Positions 15,107 to 23,365 of a stretch of DNA of 64,000 nucleotides are shown here, in pieces. Within the stretch, counting starts at the first letter, position 1. Each line of letters begins with the position of its first letter. This stretch comes from JBFYTX01 sp963739515 (GTDB lineage: Bacteria; Chloroflexota; Dehalococcoidia; Dehalococcoidales; RBG-16-60-22): the NCBI GenBank assembly GCA_963739515.1, contig CAVUAO010000005.1, positions 62,001-126,000 on the forward strand, read 5' to 3'. The position numbers and the translations under genes were made by a program. Under the pieces are notes generated by a model that was not told the origin of the DNA, ran no database searches, and worked only from the letters and a program-made list of their open reading frames with translations.

Positions 15107-16648
15107 GTGTCAGCACCAAAAAATCTAAAAGCCATGCTGGCGGGCACCGCCAGGCGCTATGCCGGAAAAACAGCGATAGCGATGGGCGACCGCCGCGTCA
15201 CTTTCGCCGAGCTAGAAGCGGACTCCAACCGCGTGGCTCACGCCCTGGTAAAACTGGGCGTAAAAAAACGCGACCGCGTGGCGACGATACAAGCCAGCAA
15301 CCCGGAGTTCGTCAATGTCTTCTTCGGGATAATCAAAGCCGGTGGCATCGCCGTCCCGCTGGACGCCCGTTATGTTGCTGACGAGCTGTCCAGTATCTTT
15401 AACGACTGCCGTCCCAGGGTGCTGGTCATCGAAGACCCATGCCTGGAATCCCTGCTGCCCAGCTTAGACCGTTTCGACTCTCTCGAGCATATTATCACCG
15501 TTAATACGGCCCGTGACGGGCGTTTTATTCGCTACGAAGATATCCTGGCGGAAAACCCGTCAAAAAAAGTCAATGTGCCCATCGACCCGGAAGATATCGC
15601 TATCCTGGCATATACCAGCGGTCCCACGCAAAAGCCCCACGGCGTTACCCTTTCCCACCGGAGCATCTGCACCGAGGTGGTCAATTCCGCCGCGGTCATG
15701 GCACAGACGGAAAAAGATGTGATGATGCTCTTCGCTTTACCCATGTACCACCAGTTCGGCCTGACCGCCGTCTTGCTGGCTTCGATATATCGGGGCAATA
15801 CCGTGGCCGTGGTGCCGGGGACCGGGCGGTCGGTCGATAGCTTCATGGAGGCGATACAGCGTGAAAAGGGCACCATTTACTGCGGCGTCCCCTATATCTA
15901 CTCGCTGATGATAAATGTCGCCCGTCGCGAGGGCATCAAGTACGACTTAAGCTCGCTGCGACTCTGGGTCAGCGGCGGGGCGCCGCTTGAGCCAGACGTC
16001 ATCAATCACTTCCGTCAATATTTTGGCGCCAGTATCAGGGATGTCTACGGGCAGACGGAGACCGTCTGCCACATTACCATGATGCCCCTCGATGGTTCGG
16101 GTCCTGTCGGGGCTTCCGGCCAACCACTGCCCTGTTGGGAGATAAAAATCTTCGACGAAAACGACCGGACCCTGCCCCCCGGCGAGGAGGGGGAAATCGT
16201 TACCCGGGGTCCGGTGATGACCGGCTTCTATAACCGTCCCGAAGCCACCGCCCGCATCATGAGCCGCGGCTGGTTGCATACCGGCGACCTCGGTAAAATG
16301 GACGCCGCTGGCTTTCTCTATATCACCGGCCGCAAAAGAAGGATGCTCATCCTTAAAGGCCAGAATATCTTCCCCGCCGATATTGAAGAAGTGCTGGCCG
16401 CCCATCCCAAGGTTGCCGGGGTCAAAGTCATGGGGGCCACGGATTTAGTGCGGGGGGAAACAGTCAAAGCCCTGGTAAAACTAAAAAAGGGCGCCACCGC
16501 GACCGAACAGGAAATAAGGCAGTATTGCCAGGGGCGCATGGCCGACTACAAACTGCCGCGGGAAATAGAATTCGTCGCGACCCTGCCGCAAGAGGTTCCG
16601 CTGTGGCGGCGGCCGGCTGACCCGCCCATCGCCGACCTCACCCTATAA
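15107..16648 (+). CDS. AMP-forming acyl-CoA synthetase homologue with degenerate catalytic motifs
   Basis: 513 residues from GTG 15107. The ANL fold is complete: VALDARYV-type substrate region, VYGQTE, WLHTGDLG near 385-392 and the hinge GRKRRMLILKGQNIFP. Two key motifs are altered. The phosphate-binding loop, usually TSGTTGxPKG, reads TSGPTQKPHG (near 169-178), so its lysine is histidine. The C-terminal catalytic motif, usually LPxxxxGKxxRR, reads LPQEVPLWRR near 493-502: Gly-Lys is missing. Loss of that lysine cripples adenylation in known family members. The protein may be inactive, have another role, or be a decaying gene, though the frame is open throughout. Substrate unknown. Confidence 0.8.
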   Translation: MSAPKNLKAMLAGTARRYAGKTAIAMGDRRVTFAELEADSNRVAHALVKLGVKKRDRVATIQASNPEFVNVFFGIIKAGGIAVPLDARYVADELSSIFNDCRPRVLVIEDPCLESLLPSLDRFDSLEHIITVNTARDGRFIRYEDILAENPSKKVNVPIDPEDIAILAYTSGPTQKPHGVTLSHRSICTEVVNSAAVMAQTEKDVMMLFALPMYHQFGLTAVLLASIYRGNTVAVVPGTGRSVDSFMEAIQREKGTIYCGVPYIYSLMINVARREGIKYDLSSLRLWVSGGAPLEPDVINHFRQYFGASIRDVYGQTETVCHITMMPLDGSGPVGASGQPLPCWEIKIFDENDRTLPPGEEGEIVTRGPVMTGFYNRPEATARIMSRGWLHTGDLGKMDAAGFLYITGRKRRMLILKGQNIFPADIEEVLAAHPKVAGVKVMGATDLVRGETVKALVKLKKGATATEQEIRQYCQGRMADYKLPREIEFVATLPQEVPLWRRPADPPIADLTL

Positions 16649-16961
16649 GGAACAGGCTGGTGTTCCAGACCACGATGATACCGTAACCGGTCACGGCAAT
16701 CCAGGTGGCGATTGACGCCACCCTCGGATAACGCCGGTAGATGTCCCAGAGAATAACTGCGCACAGCCCGGCGCCGACCACTTTCAGTATCATGAAGCCG
16801 ATGTCCCCCACCAGGGGCTGCAGCAGCGGGTTAAACTCGCGCACATCTCCCTGCTTGAGAAGAAACTCCGTCAGCAGGCCGTCCAGAATGACAAAAAATA
16901 CCAGTACCCCGAGGAGTACCTTCATTTTGTTTCTGCCAGATGGCGAAAATAACTTTATCAT
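16638..16961 (-). CDS. small membrane protein, DUF5658-like
   Basis: 107 residues with three predicted membrane helices: VLLGVLVFFVILDGLLTEFL, DIGFMILKVVGAGLCAVILW and IATWIAVTGYGIIVVWNTSL. The LDxxLTxxLL...xExNPL arrangement (here ILDGLLTEFLLKQGDVREFNPLL, split across two strings in the reading) is characteristic of DUF5658-type proteins, whose function is unknown. The ATG at 16961 gives 107 residues; an internal ATG at 16925 gives 95 and begins just before the first helix. Its 3' end overlaps the AMP-ligase stop by 11 nt in convergent orientation. Confidence 0.65.
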   Translation of the reverse strand: MIKLFSPSGRNKMKVLLGVLVFFVILDGLLTEFLLKQGDVREFNPLLQPLVGDIGFMILKVVGAGLCAVILWDIYRRYPRVASIATWIAVTGYGIIVVWNTSLFLIG

Positions 16962-17002
16962 GACGGATTATCCGGTTGCTCTTGTGTCAAAATTCCCCCA
17001 AG

Positions 17003-17920
17003 CTAAACGATAATATTCAACGCCGCCGGCAGGACTCTAAACCGCGCCGGCACCTCGCCCAGAAGCTCGCCGTCGGCCTGCAGCTGCATCCTGCCGTCCC
17101 GGGACGTAACCTCGATTTCTTTCGCTTTTTTCATCGTGACCTTGGGATGGGTCAGGTGGGTGCCTTTATAGATGCGCGGCAGCGACCATAGCAGGTCGGG
17201 CTTGCTCATGTCGCCGATAATCAACACATCCAGCCACCCGTCGGTGAGGTCGGCACCCGGCGCGGTATGCATGCCTCCTCCCCCGTACTGGCCGTTATTC
17301 ATAATCACCGCGCAGACCCGCTTTTCCAACGTTTCGCCATCCACTTTCAGGGAAATAGACTTGTTGCGGTAAGCCACCAGCGTGGTGAGCACCCCGAGGA
17401 GATAGGACAGCAGGCCGCCCAGAGCTTTAAACTGCCGCGTGGTGCGCCGGACTATCTCGGCGTCAAAGCCGAAACCGGCGAAATTGACGAAGAGCCGCTC
17501 CGCTGTCTGGCCGTTGCTCGTGTACTCCACGATGCCGAGGTCGACCGTGCGTTTTTTCGGCTGTATGAAACACCGGCAGGCGTCCTCGTAACGCCGGGGG
17601 ATGCCGACGGTACGGATATAGTCGCTGCCGGTCCCCGTGCTGATGATGCCCAGCGCCGTGCCCGCGATGTTGCCGGAGGCGTAAAGGCCGTTGACCACTT
17701 CGTTGACGGTACCGTCCCCGCCGACGGATACAATCAGGTCGTAGCCGTTATTGGCGGCGGCCCTGGCCAGCTCTATCGCGTGCCCGGGGGCTTCGGTGAT
17801 ATCGTGTTCAAAGCGCAGGCCGTGCTCTTTAAATAAATTCATTATCCGCGGCCATTCCCTTCGGGTACGGCCGGCCCCGGCTACGGGATTGACGATTATT
17901 TTAGCGTACTTCGGCTTCAT
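17003..17920 (-). CDS. diacylglycerol/lipid kinase (YegS/DgkB family)
   Basis: 305 residues. Begins KIIVNPVAGAGRTRREWPRI, then the nucleotide-binding VSVGGDGTVNEVVNGLY near 66-82, followed by GTGSDYIRTVGIP and, in the second half, FVNFAGFGFDAEIV, NNGQYGGGGMHTAPGAD and LTDGWLDVLIIGD. These are the defining motifs of the DAGK catalytic family. Likely role: ATP-dependent phosphorylation of diacylglycerol or a similar lipid in phospholipid turnover. A GGGAGTTGA ribosome site precedes the ATG. Confidence 0.88.
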   Translation of the reverse strand: MKPKYAKIIVNPVAGAGRTRREWPRIMNLFKEHGLRFEHDITEAPGHAIELARAAANNGYDLIVSVGGDGTVNEVVNGLYASGNIAGTALGIISTGTGSDYIRTVGIPRRYEDACRCFIQPKKRTVDLGIVEYTSNGQTAERLFVNFAGFGFDAEIVRRTTRQFKALGGLLSYLLGVLTTLVAYRNKSISLKVDGETLEKRVCAVIMNNGQYGGGGMHTAPGADLTDGWLDVLIIGDMSKPDLLWSLPRIYKGTHLTHPKVTMKKAKEIEVTSRDGRMQLQADGELLGEVPARFRVLPAALNIIV

Positions 17921-18068
17921 TCAACTCCCGTCAAGAGTTCGGTATTTAACCATGGGCTCGTCAACAGCATAGCACCCTCAAGTAAGATTCAAGTTAGATA
18001 AAGATTGGAAAAGTGTAAGTAATCATAAAATTCATATTAAGTTATCATAATAATTTTGTAAATGCAAG

Positions 18069-20546
18069 TCAACTCCACTCGCCGGCTCCGGCCCAGACCC
18101 GCGCCATCTCTCCGGCCAGCCGCCGGTCTTCCTCTTTGGCTAAGGTCGGGTTCGTCTTAAAAAGCTTGATGGCTTCGTTGCGCGCCAGCTCCAGTAGAGC
18201 GACGTCCGATATTTTAGCCATGCGGAGGTCGGGGAGCCCGCTCTGGCGGGTGCCGAAGAACTCGCCCGGGCCCCTCATTTTCAGGTCGGCTTCGGCCAGC
18301 TTAAATCCGTCCTGCTCATTCTCGATTATGTCAAGTCGTTCCCGGGCCACGTCGGTCGGATTTTCCGCCAGGAGCATGCAGTAGCTCTGCTCTTTGCCCC
18401 GCCCCACCCGTCCGCGGAACTGATGCAGCTGCGAAAGCCCGAAGCGGTCGGCGCTCTCTATCAGCATGACCGTGGCATTGGGGATATCGATGCCCACTTC
18501 GATGACCGGTGTGGAGACCAGAATATCGAGCTTGCCGGCGCGGAAGTTTTCCATGACCTCGTCTTTCTCCGCCGAGGACAGCCTCCCGTGTAAAAGCCCT
18601 AGGCGCAGGTCGGGGAAGACGTCCTGGGAAAGGCGCTCGTGCTCGACCACTGCCGCCTGTGCGGCGATCGCGTCCGATTCTTCGATGAGGGGGCACAAAA
18701 TAAAAGCCTGGCGCCCTGAGTTGACCTGCTTTCGTAAAAAGGCATACGCCGCATCGCGCTGACCCGGCTTCAGCCACTTCGTTTTGACCACCTGCCGACC
18801 CGGCGGCAGCTCATTAATCACGGAAAGGTCGAGGTCGCCGTAGAGCGTCAGCGCCAGCGTGCGGGGAATCGGGGTGGCGGTCATCACCAGCATGTGGGGA
18901 CTGAACCCCTTCTCCCTGAGCGCCGAGCGCTGCTCCACGCCGAACCGGTGTTGTTCGTCCACGACGGCTAGTCCCAGCTTATGGAACGCGACCCCTTTCT
19001 GCACGAGGGCGTGGGTGCCGATAGCGATATCGATATCGCCTTCGCGCACCTGTTTTTGAATCTGTTTTTTACCCGCCTGCTTGATATCCCCGATGAGCAG
19101 CGCCACTTTCAGGGGGCGCGGCAGGATGCCCGTGTAGCTTTTGATATACCCCTCCCCATCTTCCGTCCCTAGGCGTGCTAGCAGTTGGCCTACAGTGGCG
19201 AAATGCTGCTCGGCGAGGATTTCCGTGGGTGCCATGAAAGCCCCCTGGAAGCCGCTTGCGGCGGCCGCCAATAAAGCCGCCGTGGCGACTACCGTCTTGC
19301 CGCTGCCGACCTCCCCCTGCAGAAGCCGACTCATCGGCTGATTTTTCTGCAAATCCGCCATGATTTCTTTAAGGACTTTGTCCTGCGCGGCGGTCAGGGT
19401 GAAGGGGAGCGACTTTAGAAATTTCTCCAGCACCGGCGTTTTGGTGTCGATGGGACAGCCGGGACGGCTTTGCTGCCAGTCGCGTTTCCGGCTCATCACC
19501 CCCAGCTGCAGCAGGAAAAGCTCGTCGAAAGCCAGCCGGGTGCGGGCTTTATCCTTGGTTGCCAAATCGTCAGGATAGTGGGCTTGGGCGATGGCCGCCG
19601 GCAGCTCTAGTAAATTTAGTCGACGGCGCAGTTCCTCCGGCAGAAAGTCCGGCACCTGCCCCGCCCACCGGTCGATAAAGTCCTTCATTAAGCGGCGGAC
19701 CTGCCGCGGCCGCAGACCGTGCGTTAAAGGATAAACGGGCACCAAACGGGCGGTATGGACCCCGACGAAGTCGGGGCCTTCCTCAAGCTCCCACTCCGGC
19801 GAGAGAAAGACGTGGCGGCCTTTGAAGAGACTCACGCGACCGCTCAGCATGATGCGGGCGTTGGTGGTGAGTTTTTTCGCCAGGTAGGGCTGGTTGAACC
19901 AGACCACGCGGATATTCCCCGTCTCGTCGCCGACGATGGCCTCGGTGCTGCGGCGCCCTCCCGGCCGCGTCTCCCGCGCCTGCCACACGTTAGCCACGAT
20001 GGTCTGCTCCTCGCCCTCGGTAAGCTGCGAGATGAACTTGAGCTGGGAGTAGTCGAGGTGCCGGTGGGGGAAAAAGTAGAGCAGATCGCGCACGGTCTTG
20101 ACCCCCATTTTTCCGAAGCTCGACGAAAGCCCGGTGCTGATACCTTTAACGACGGTAATCGGCGCGTCCAGAGCCGGGCTAGCCGCCGCAGCGGTAGCTT
20201 TTTTTACTTTCGGAGATGCCGTTTTTACCCGCGGTAAGGCTTTTTTCTCGCGGGGAGGGGTGGTATTGCCCTTAGATGGTACGACGACTTTGTCCTTATT
20301 CTCTATTTCGTCGAGGAAGCCCAGGACATCCTGCGCCCAGGCCCGGCGCCGCTCCGGACTCATCGGGCCGTAGCGGGCATTAAAAAACTGGCGGAAGCGT
20401 TTGGCGAGTGCCGGGGAGGGCAATGCTTCGCCCGCCGTTACCGACCAGCGCCGCAGGAACTCGTCCATCCCGCCGAAAACCGCGGCATCGTTATAATTCC
20501 TCTTGGCTTCGAGGGACAGGATTTTACGCAGGGAGGCGGTATCCAT
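18069..20546 (-). CDS. recG: ATP-dependent DNA helicase RecG
   Basis: 825 residues, about 130 longer than E. coli RecG because of an N-terminal extension (1-125) rich in K, P and A after a helical region. The wedge/OB domain begins near DAPITVVKGISTGLSSSFGK. Helicase motifs: LLQGEVGSGKTVVAT (Walker A), VVDEQHRFGVEQR (motif II, DEQH), MTATPIPRTLALTLYGDLD (motif III), STPVIEVGIDIPNAT and HQFRGRVGRGKEQSYC (motif VI). RecG remodels stalled forks and Holliday junctions. The ATG (20544-20546) lies 8 nt after TGTTATAAT, so the mRNA is probably leaderless. Confidence 0.95.
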   Translation of the reverse strand: MDTASLRKILSLEAKRNYNDAAVFGGMDEFLRRWSVTAGEALPSPALAKRFRQFFNARYGPMSPERRRAWAQDVLGFLDEIENKDKVVVPSKGNTTPPREKKALPRVKTASPKVKKATAAAASPALDAPITVVKGISTGLSSSFGKMGVKTVRDLLYFFPHRHLDYSQLKFISQLTEGEEQTIVANVWQARETRPGGRRSTEAIVGDETGNIRVVWFNQPYLAKKLTTNARIMLSGRVSLFKGRHVFLSPEWELEEGPDFVGVHTARLVPVYPLTHGLRPRQVRRLMKDFIDRWAGQVPDFLPEELRRRLNLLELPAAIAQAHYPDDLATKDKARTRLAFDELFLLQLGVMSRKRDWQQSRPGCPIDTKTPVLEKFLKSLPFTLTAAQDKVLKEIMADLQKNQPMSRLLQGEVGSGKTVVATAALLAAAASGFQGAFMAPTEILAEQHFATVGQLLARLGTEDGEGYIKSYTGILPRPLKVALLIGDIKQAGKKQIQKQVREGDIDIAIGTHALVQKGVAFHKLGLAVVDEQHRFGVEQRSALREKGFSPHMLVMTATPIPRTLALTLYGDLDLSVINELPPGRQVVKTKWLKPGQRDAAYAFLRKQVNSGRQAFILCPLIEESDAIAAQAAVVEHERLSQDVFPDLRLGLLHGRLSSAEKDEVMENFRAGKLDILVSTPVIEVGIDIPNATVMLIESADRFGLSQLHQFRGRVGRGKEQSYCMLLAENPTDVARERLDIIENEQDGFKLAEADLKMRGPGEFFGTRQSGLPDLRMAKISDVALLELARNEAIKLFKTNPTLAKEEDRRLAGEMARVWAGAGEWS

Positions 20547-20554
20547 CTGGCCAT

Positions 20555-20563
20555 ATTATAACA
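20555..20563 (-). promoter_or_regulatory. extended -10 promoter of recG, leaderless
   Basis: Minus-strand TGT-TATAAT (20563-20555) lies 8 nt before the ATG, with no Shine-Dalgarno sequence. Confidence 0.55.
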
Positions 20564-20625
20564 ATATCCAATCGCTAAGATACAACAGCCAAACGAGCAT
20601 TCGACAATTCTTAGGGGCGTTTAAA

Positions 20626-20650
20626 AGGGGCTATCGCCCCTCTTTTTTTC
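20626..20650 (-). terminator. terminator-like copy of the GAGGGGC-NNNN-GCCCCTC palindrome after the fakB operon
   Basis: AGGGGC (20626-20631), a 4 nt loop and GCCCCT (20636-20641). On the minus strand it is followed by TTTTAAA, and on the plus strand by a run of T (20643-20649). It lies between fakB3 and recG and could stop transcription in either direction. The same palindrome recurs in other spacers. Confidence 0.6.
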
Positions 20651-20720
20651 TTCACCCTTCCTTTTCTGAAGGAGAGGGGTCAGGGGTGAGGTATAACTCA
20701 GCGAGAAAACAAATAGTACC

Positions 20721-21560
20721 TTATTTATCGCCCAGCACGGCCACCAGCAAAAGCCCCGGCCCGGTATGCGTACCGATGACCGGCGTGGTGCGGGAGCGCA
20801 GGATGCGGTCCTTGGGGAAGATAAAACCCAGACGCTCCACCATGCGGTCGACGTCGTCCGGGCATGCTGCCCCTTCCACCGCCAGCTCTTCAATGTGGGA
20901 GTAGCCCGCCGCGAACTCGTAGAGCAGGTCGATTGCCTTGGAACGCGACCTCGCCCTGCCCGCCGGCTCGACGACGCCGTTTTTCAAAGTGATAATGGGG
21001 TTCACTCTCAACATCGACCCCAGGAAAGCCTGAGCTCTGCCGATGCGCCCGCCCCGCTGTAAAAACTCCAGCGTATCGAAGGCGGCGCGCATCTCCACGC
21101 GCGGCAGGTTCTGACGGACGATTTCCTTTATCTCTTCCAGGCTGGCGCCTTCTTTGGCCGCCCGCGCCGCTTTAATCACGACGAAACCCTGCGCCATGAC
21201 GGCCTGTCCGGAATCGATTACCTCGATATGGCACTTGCCTTCCACGAGGGCGACGCTTTGCAGGGCGGCGTTATAAAGCCCGCTGAGCTTCGAGCTGAGC
21301 ATAATCACCAGGATTTCATCGGTTTCCTCGGCGAGCTTGGCATAAGTCCTGGCGAACATGTCCAGCGAAGGCACCGATGTGGTCGGCATGATTTTGCTGG
21401 AGACCAGGCGTGCGTAGAACTGGTCGTTGGTGATGTCGATGCCGTCGCGGAAAGTCTCCTCGCCGAAACGGACGAGCACCGGGATGACGGAAATGCCCAG
21501 CTCCCAGATTATCTGGGGCGGTATATCAGCGACACTGTCGGTGACGATTTTTACTGGCAT
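20721..21560 (-). CDS. DegV/FakB-type fatty acid-binding protein (copy 3)
   Basis: 279 residues. N-terminal KIVTDSVADIPPQI, then the ligand-loop motif PTTSVPSLDMF near 57-67, then FDTLEFLQRGGRIGRAQAFL and a C-terminal IGTHTGPGLLLVAVLGD. DegV/FakB proteins bind a fatty acid and present it to the kinase FakA for phosphorylation at the carboxylate. It is the last of three tandem paralogues that follow fakA. Intergenic distance to copy 2 is 41 nt. The three copies differ in their binding-loop residues, which may reflect different acyl-chain preferences (inference). Confidence 0.88.
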   Translation of the reverse strand: MPVKIVTDSVADIPPQIIWELGISVIPVLVRFGEETFRDGIDITNDQFYARLVSSKIMPTTSVPSLDMFARTYAKLAEETDEILVIMLSSKLSGLYNAALQSVALVEGKCHIEVIDSGQAVMAQGFVVIKAARAAKEGASLEEIKEIVRQNLPRVEMRAAFDTLEFLQRGGRIGRAQAFLGSMLRVNPIITLKNGVVEPAGRARSRSKAIDLLYEFAAGYSHIEELAVEGAACPDDVDRMVERLGFIFPKDRILRSRTTPVIGTHTGPGLLLVAVLGDK

Positions 21561-21601
21561 TCGCGGGAATCCGGCCTTTCCTTCAATATAAAATCTTCCG
21601 G

Positions 21602-22441
21602 TTACCTGTCTCCGAGCACCGCCACGCCGATAACGCGCGGCCCCACGTTGGTCCCGATTACCGGGCTTACCTTTGATAGGTAGATACGCTCTCCGGGATA
21701 TTTATCTCCCAGACGCTTCACGAAAGCGCCGATTTCATCGGGGGTAGTGGCGTCCTCTACCGCCATTTCTTCGATTTTCTTATAGCCCCCCACAAACTGG
21801 CACAGGTGGTCGATGGCTTTGGCCCGCGAGCGCTCCCGCCCGAAGGGAAAGACCTCGCCGTCTTTGATGCCGAGGATAGGATTGATGCCCAGCATCGAAC
21901 CCAGCATCGCCTGGGCCTTGCCGATGCGCCCGCCCCTTTTCAGGTATTCCAGCGTATCGAAAGCGATGCGTATCCCGACCCGCGGGATGTTCCGGCTGGT
22001 CATTTCGACGAGTTCATCGAGTTTCGCCCCGTCCCTGGCCGCCTTGGCGGCGGCGATGACCAGCAGGCCCTCCGCCATCATCGCGAGCTCCGAGCAGACC
22101 ACGGACACCCGGCATTTCTTCTTCATGGCGTCCACCGCTCTTAAGGCCGAGTTGGCCGTGGCGCTCAGCTTGCGGCCGATGGTGATGACCAGGATCCCGT
22201 CCCCTTCCCCGGCCAGCCGGTCGTAGACCTCGGAAAAAATGTACGGCGCCGGCGATGATGTCGTCGGCTGTATCGCTTCGTGCTTCAGTTTCCGGTAAAA
22301 TTCGTCGGTCGTCAGGTCGACGCCGTCACGGTAGGTCACGCCGTCGACGACGACGTTCAGGGGGACGACCGTGATTCCCAGCGCGGCGGCTACCGCCGGG
22401 GAAATGTCCGAGACGCTATCGGTCACGATTTTTACTGGCAT
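21602..22441 (-). CDS. DegV/FakB-type fatty acid-binding protein (copy 2)
   Basis: 279 residues: KIVTDSVSDISPAVAAALG at the N-terminus, ligand loop PTTSSPAPYIF near 58-68, FDTLEYLKRGGRIGKAQAML near 157-176, and IGTNVGPRVIGVAVLGD at the end. Same family and length as the flanking copies but clearly diverged, so this is an old duplication. Expected to deliver a bound acyl chain to FakA. Confidence 0.88.
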   Translation of the reverse strand: MPVKIVTDSVSDISPAVAAALGITVVPLNVVVDGVTYRDGVDLTTDEFYRKLKHEAIQPTTSSPAPYIFSEVYDRLAGEGDGILVITIGRKLSATANSALRAVDAMKKKCRVSVVCSELAMMAEGLLVIAAAKAARDGAKLDELVEMTSRNIPRVGIRIAFDTLEYLKRGGRIGKAQAMLGSMLGINPILGIKDGEVFPFGRERSRAKAIDHLCQFVGGYKKIEEMAVEDATTPDEIGAFVKRLGDKYPGERIYLSKVSPVIGTNVGPRVIGVAVLGDR

Positions 22442-22502
22442 AGTTAATCCCTTAAAGCAGAAAATATGTCCGAAAGAATGTCCGCGGCGCCCTTGCTGGC
22501 AT

Positions 22503-23348
22503 TTACTTTTTTTCCGCCTCGAGAATGGTCAGCGCGAGGGCGTTGGGCCCGGCATAAGTGCCGATGACCGGACTGATTACCGAACGATAGATTTTCTCTT
22601 TGGGGTAGATCGCGCCAAGCCGCTCGACTAGGTTATCGGCGTCGACCGGCGTGGTGGCGTGTTCCACGGCCAGGCCTTCGATGTTTTTAAACCCGGCCGT
22701 AATATTATAAAGACAGTCCAGGCCGGCGCTGAGGGACCGCACCCTCGTCAGCGGGGCCATCTCCCCGTCCTTGACCGTGAGAATGGGCTTCACGGACAGG
22801 ACCGACCCCAGTAGCCCCTGCGCCTTGCCGATGCGCCCGCCCTTGGCGAGGTATTTCAGCGTATCGAAATAGGCGATTAAGTGCGACCGCGGTACGGCCT
22901 GGCGGGCCATCTGGGCCAGTTCCGCCAGCTTGGCGCCGGCTTTGGCCGCTTTGGCGGCAGAAATGACGATCAGCCCCTCTGCCATCGCCACAGTTTGAGA
23001 ATCGACTATATCTATCCGGCATTTGCCCTTCACGTAGTCCTTGGCCTGCGTCGCCGATTGGAAGGTGCCGCTGAGCTTGCTGGACACCACGATAACCAGT
23101 ATCTCGTCGGTTTCCTGGGCTAGCTTTTGATAGACTTCGGCGAAATCATTGGGCGTGGGCTGCGTCGTGGAAGGCAAGGTGGCCTCGTTGACCAGCCGGC
23201 GGTAAAATTCTTCGGAGGTAATTTCCACCCGGTCACGAAACAACTGCTTGCCGAAACGTACATACAGCGGCACGATGGTAAGCCCCAGTTCGTCGCCGAG
23301 GTCGCCGGTGATATCGGAAAGGGTATCCGTAACTATCTTTACGGTCAT
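22503..23348 (-). CDS. DegV/FakB-type fatty acid-binding protein (copy 1)
   Basis: 281 residues: KIVTDTLSDITGDLGDELG, ligand loop PSTTQPTPNDF near 58-68 (the usual TTSxPS is TTQPT here), FDTLKYLAKGGRIGKAQGLL and IGTYAGPNALALTILEAE. It starts 18 nt after the fakA stop, the closest of the three, and so is the most likely cognate partner. The changed loop may alter head-group contacts. Confidence 0.88.
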   Translation of the reverse strand: MTVKIVTDTLSDITGDLGDELGLTIVPLYVRFGKQLFRDRVEITSEEFYRRLVNEATLPSTTQPTPNDFAEVYQKLAQETDEILVIVVSSKLSGTFQSATQAKDYVKGKCRIDIVDSQTVAMAEGLIVISAAKAAKAGAKLAELAQMARQAVPRSHLIAYFDTLKYLAKGGRIGKAQGLLGSVLSVKPILTVKDGEMAPLTRVRSLSAGLDCLYNITAGFKNIEGLAVEHATTPVDADNLVERLGAIYPKEKIYRSVISPVIGTYAGPNALALTILEAEKK

Positions 23349-23365
23349 TCCCGCGCTCCACCTTT

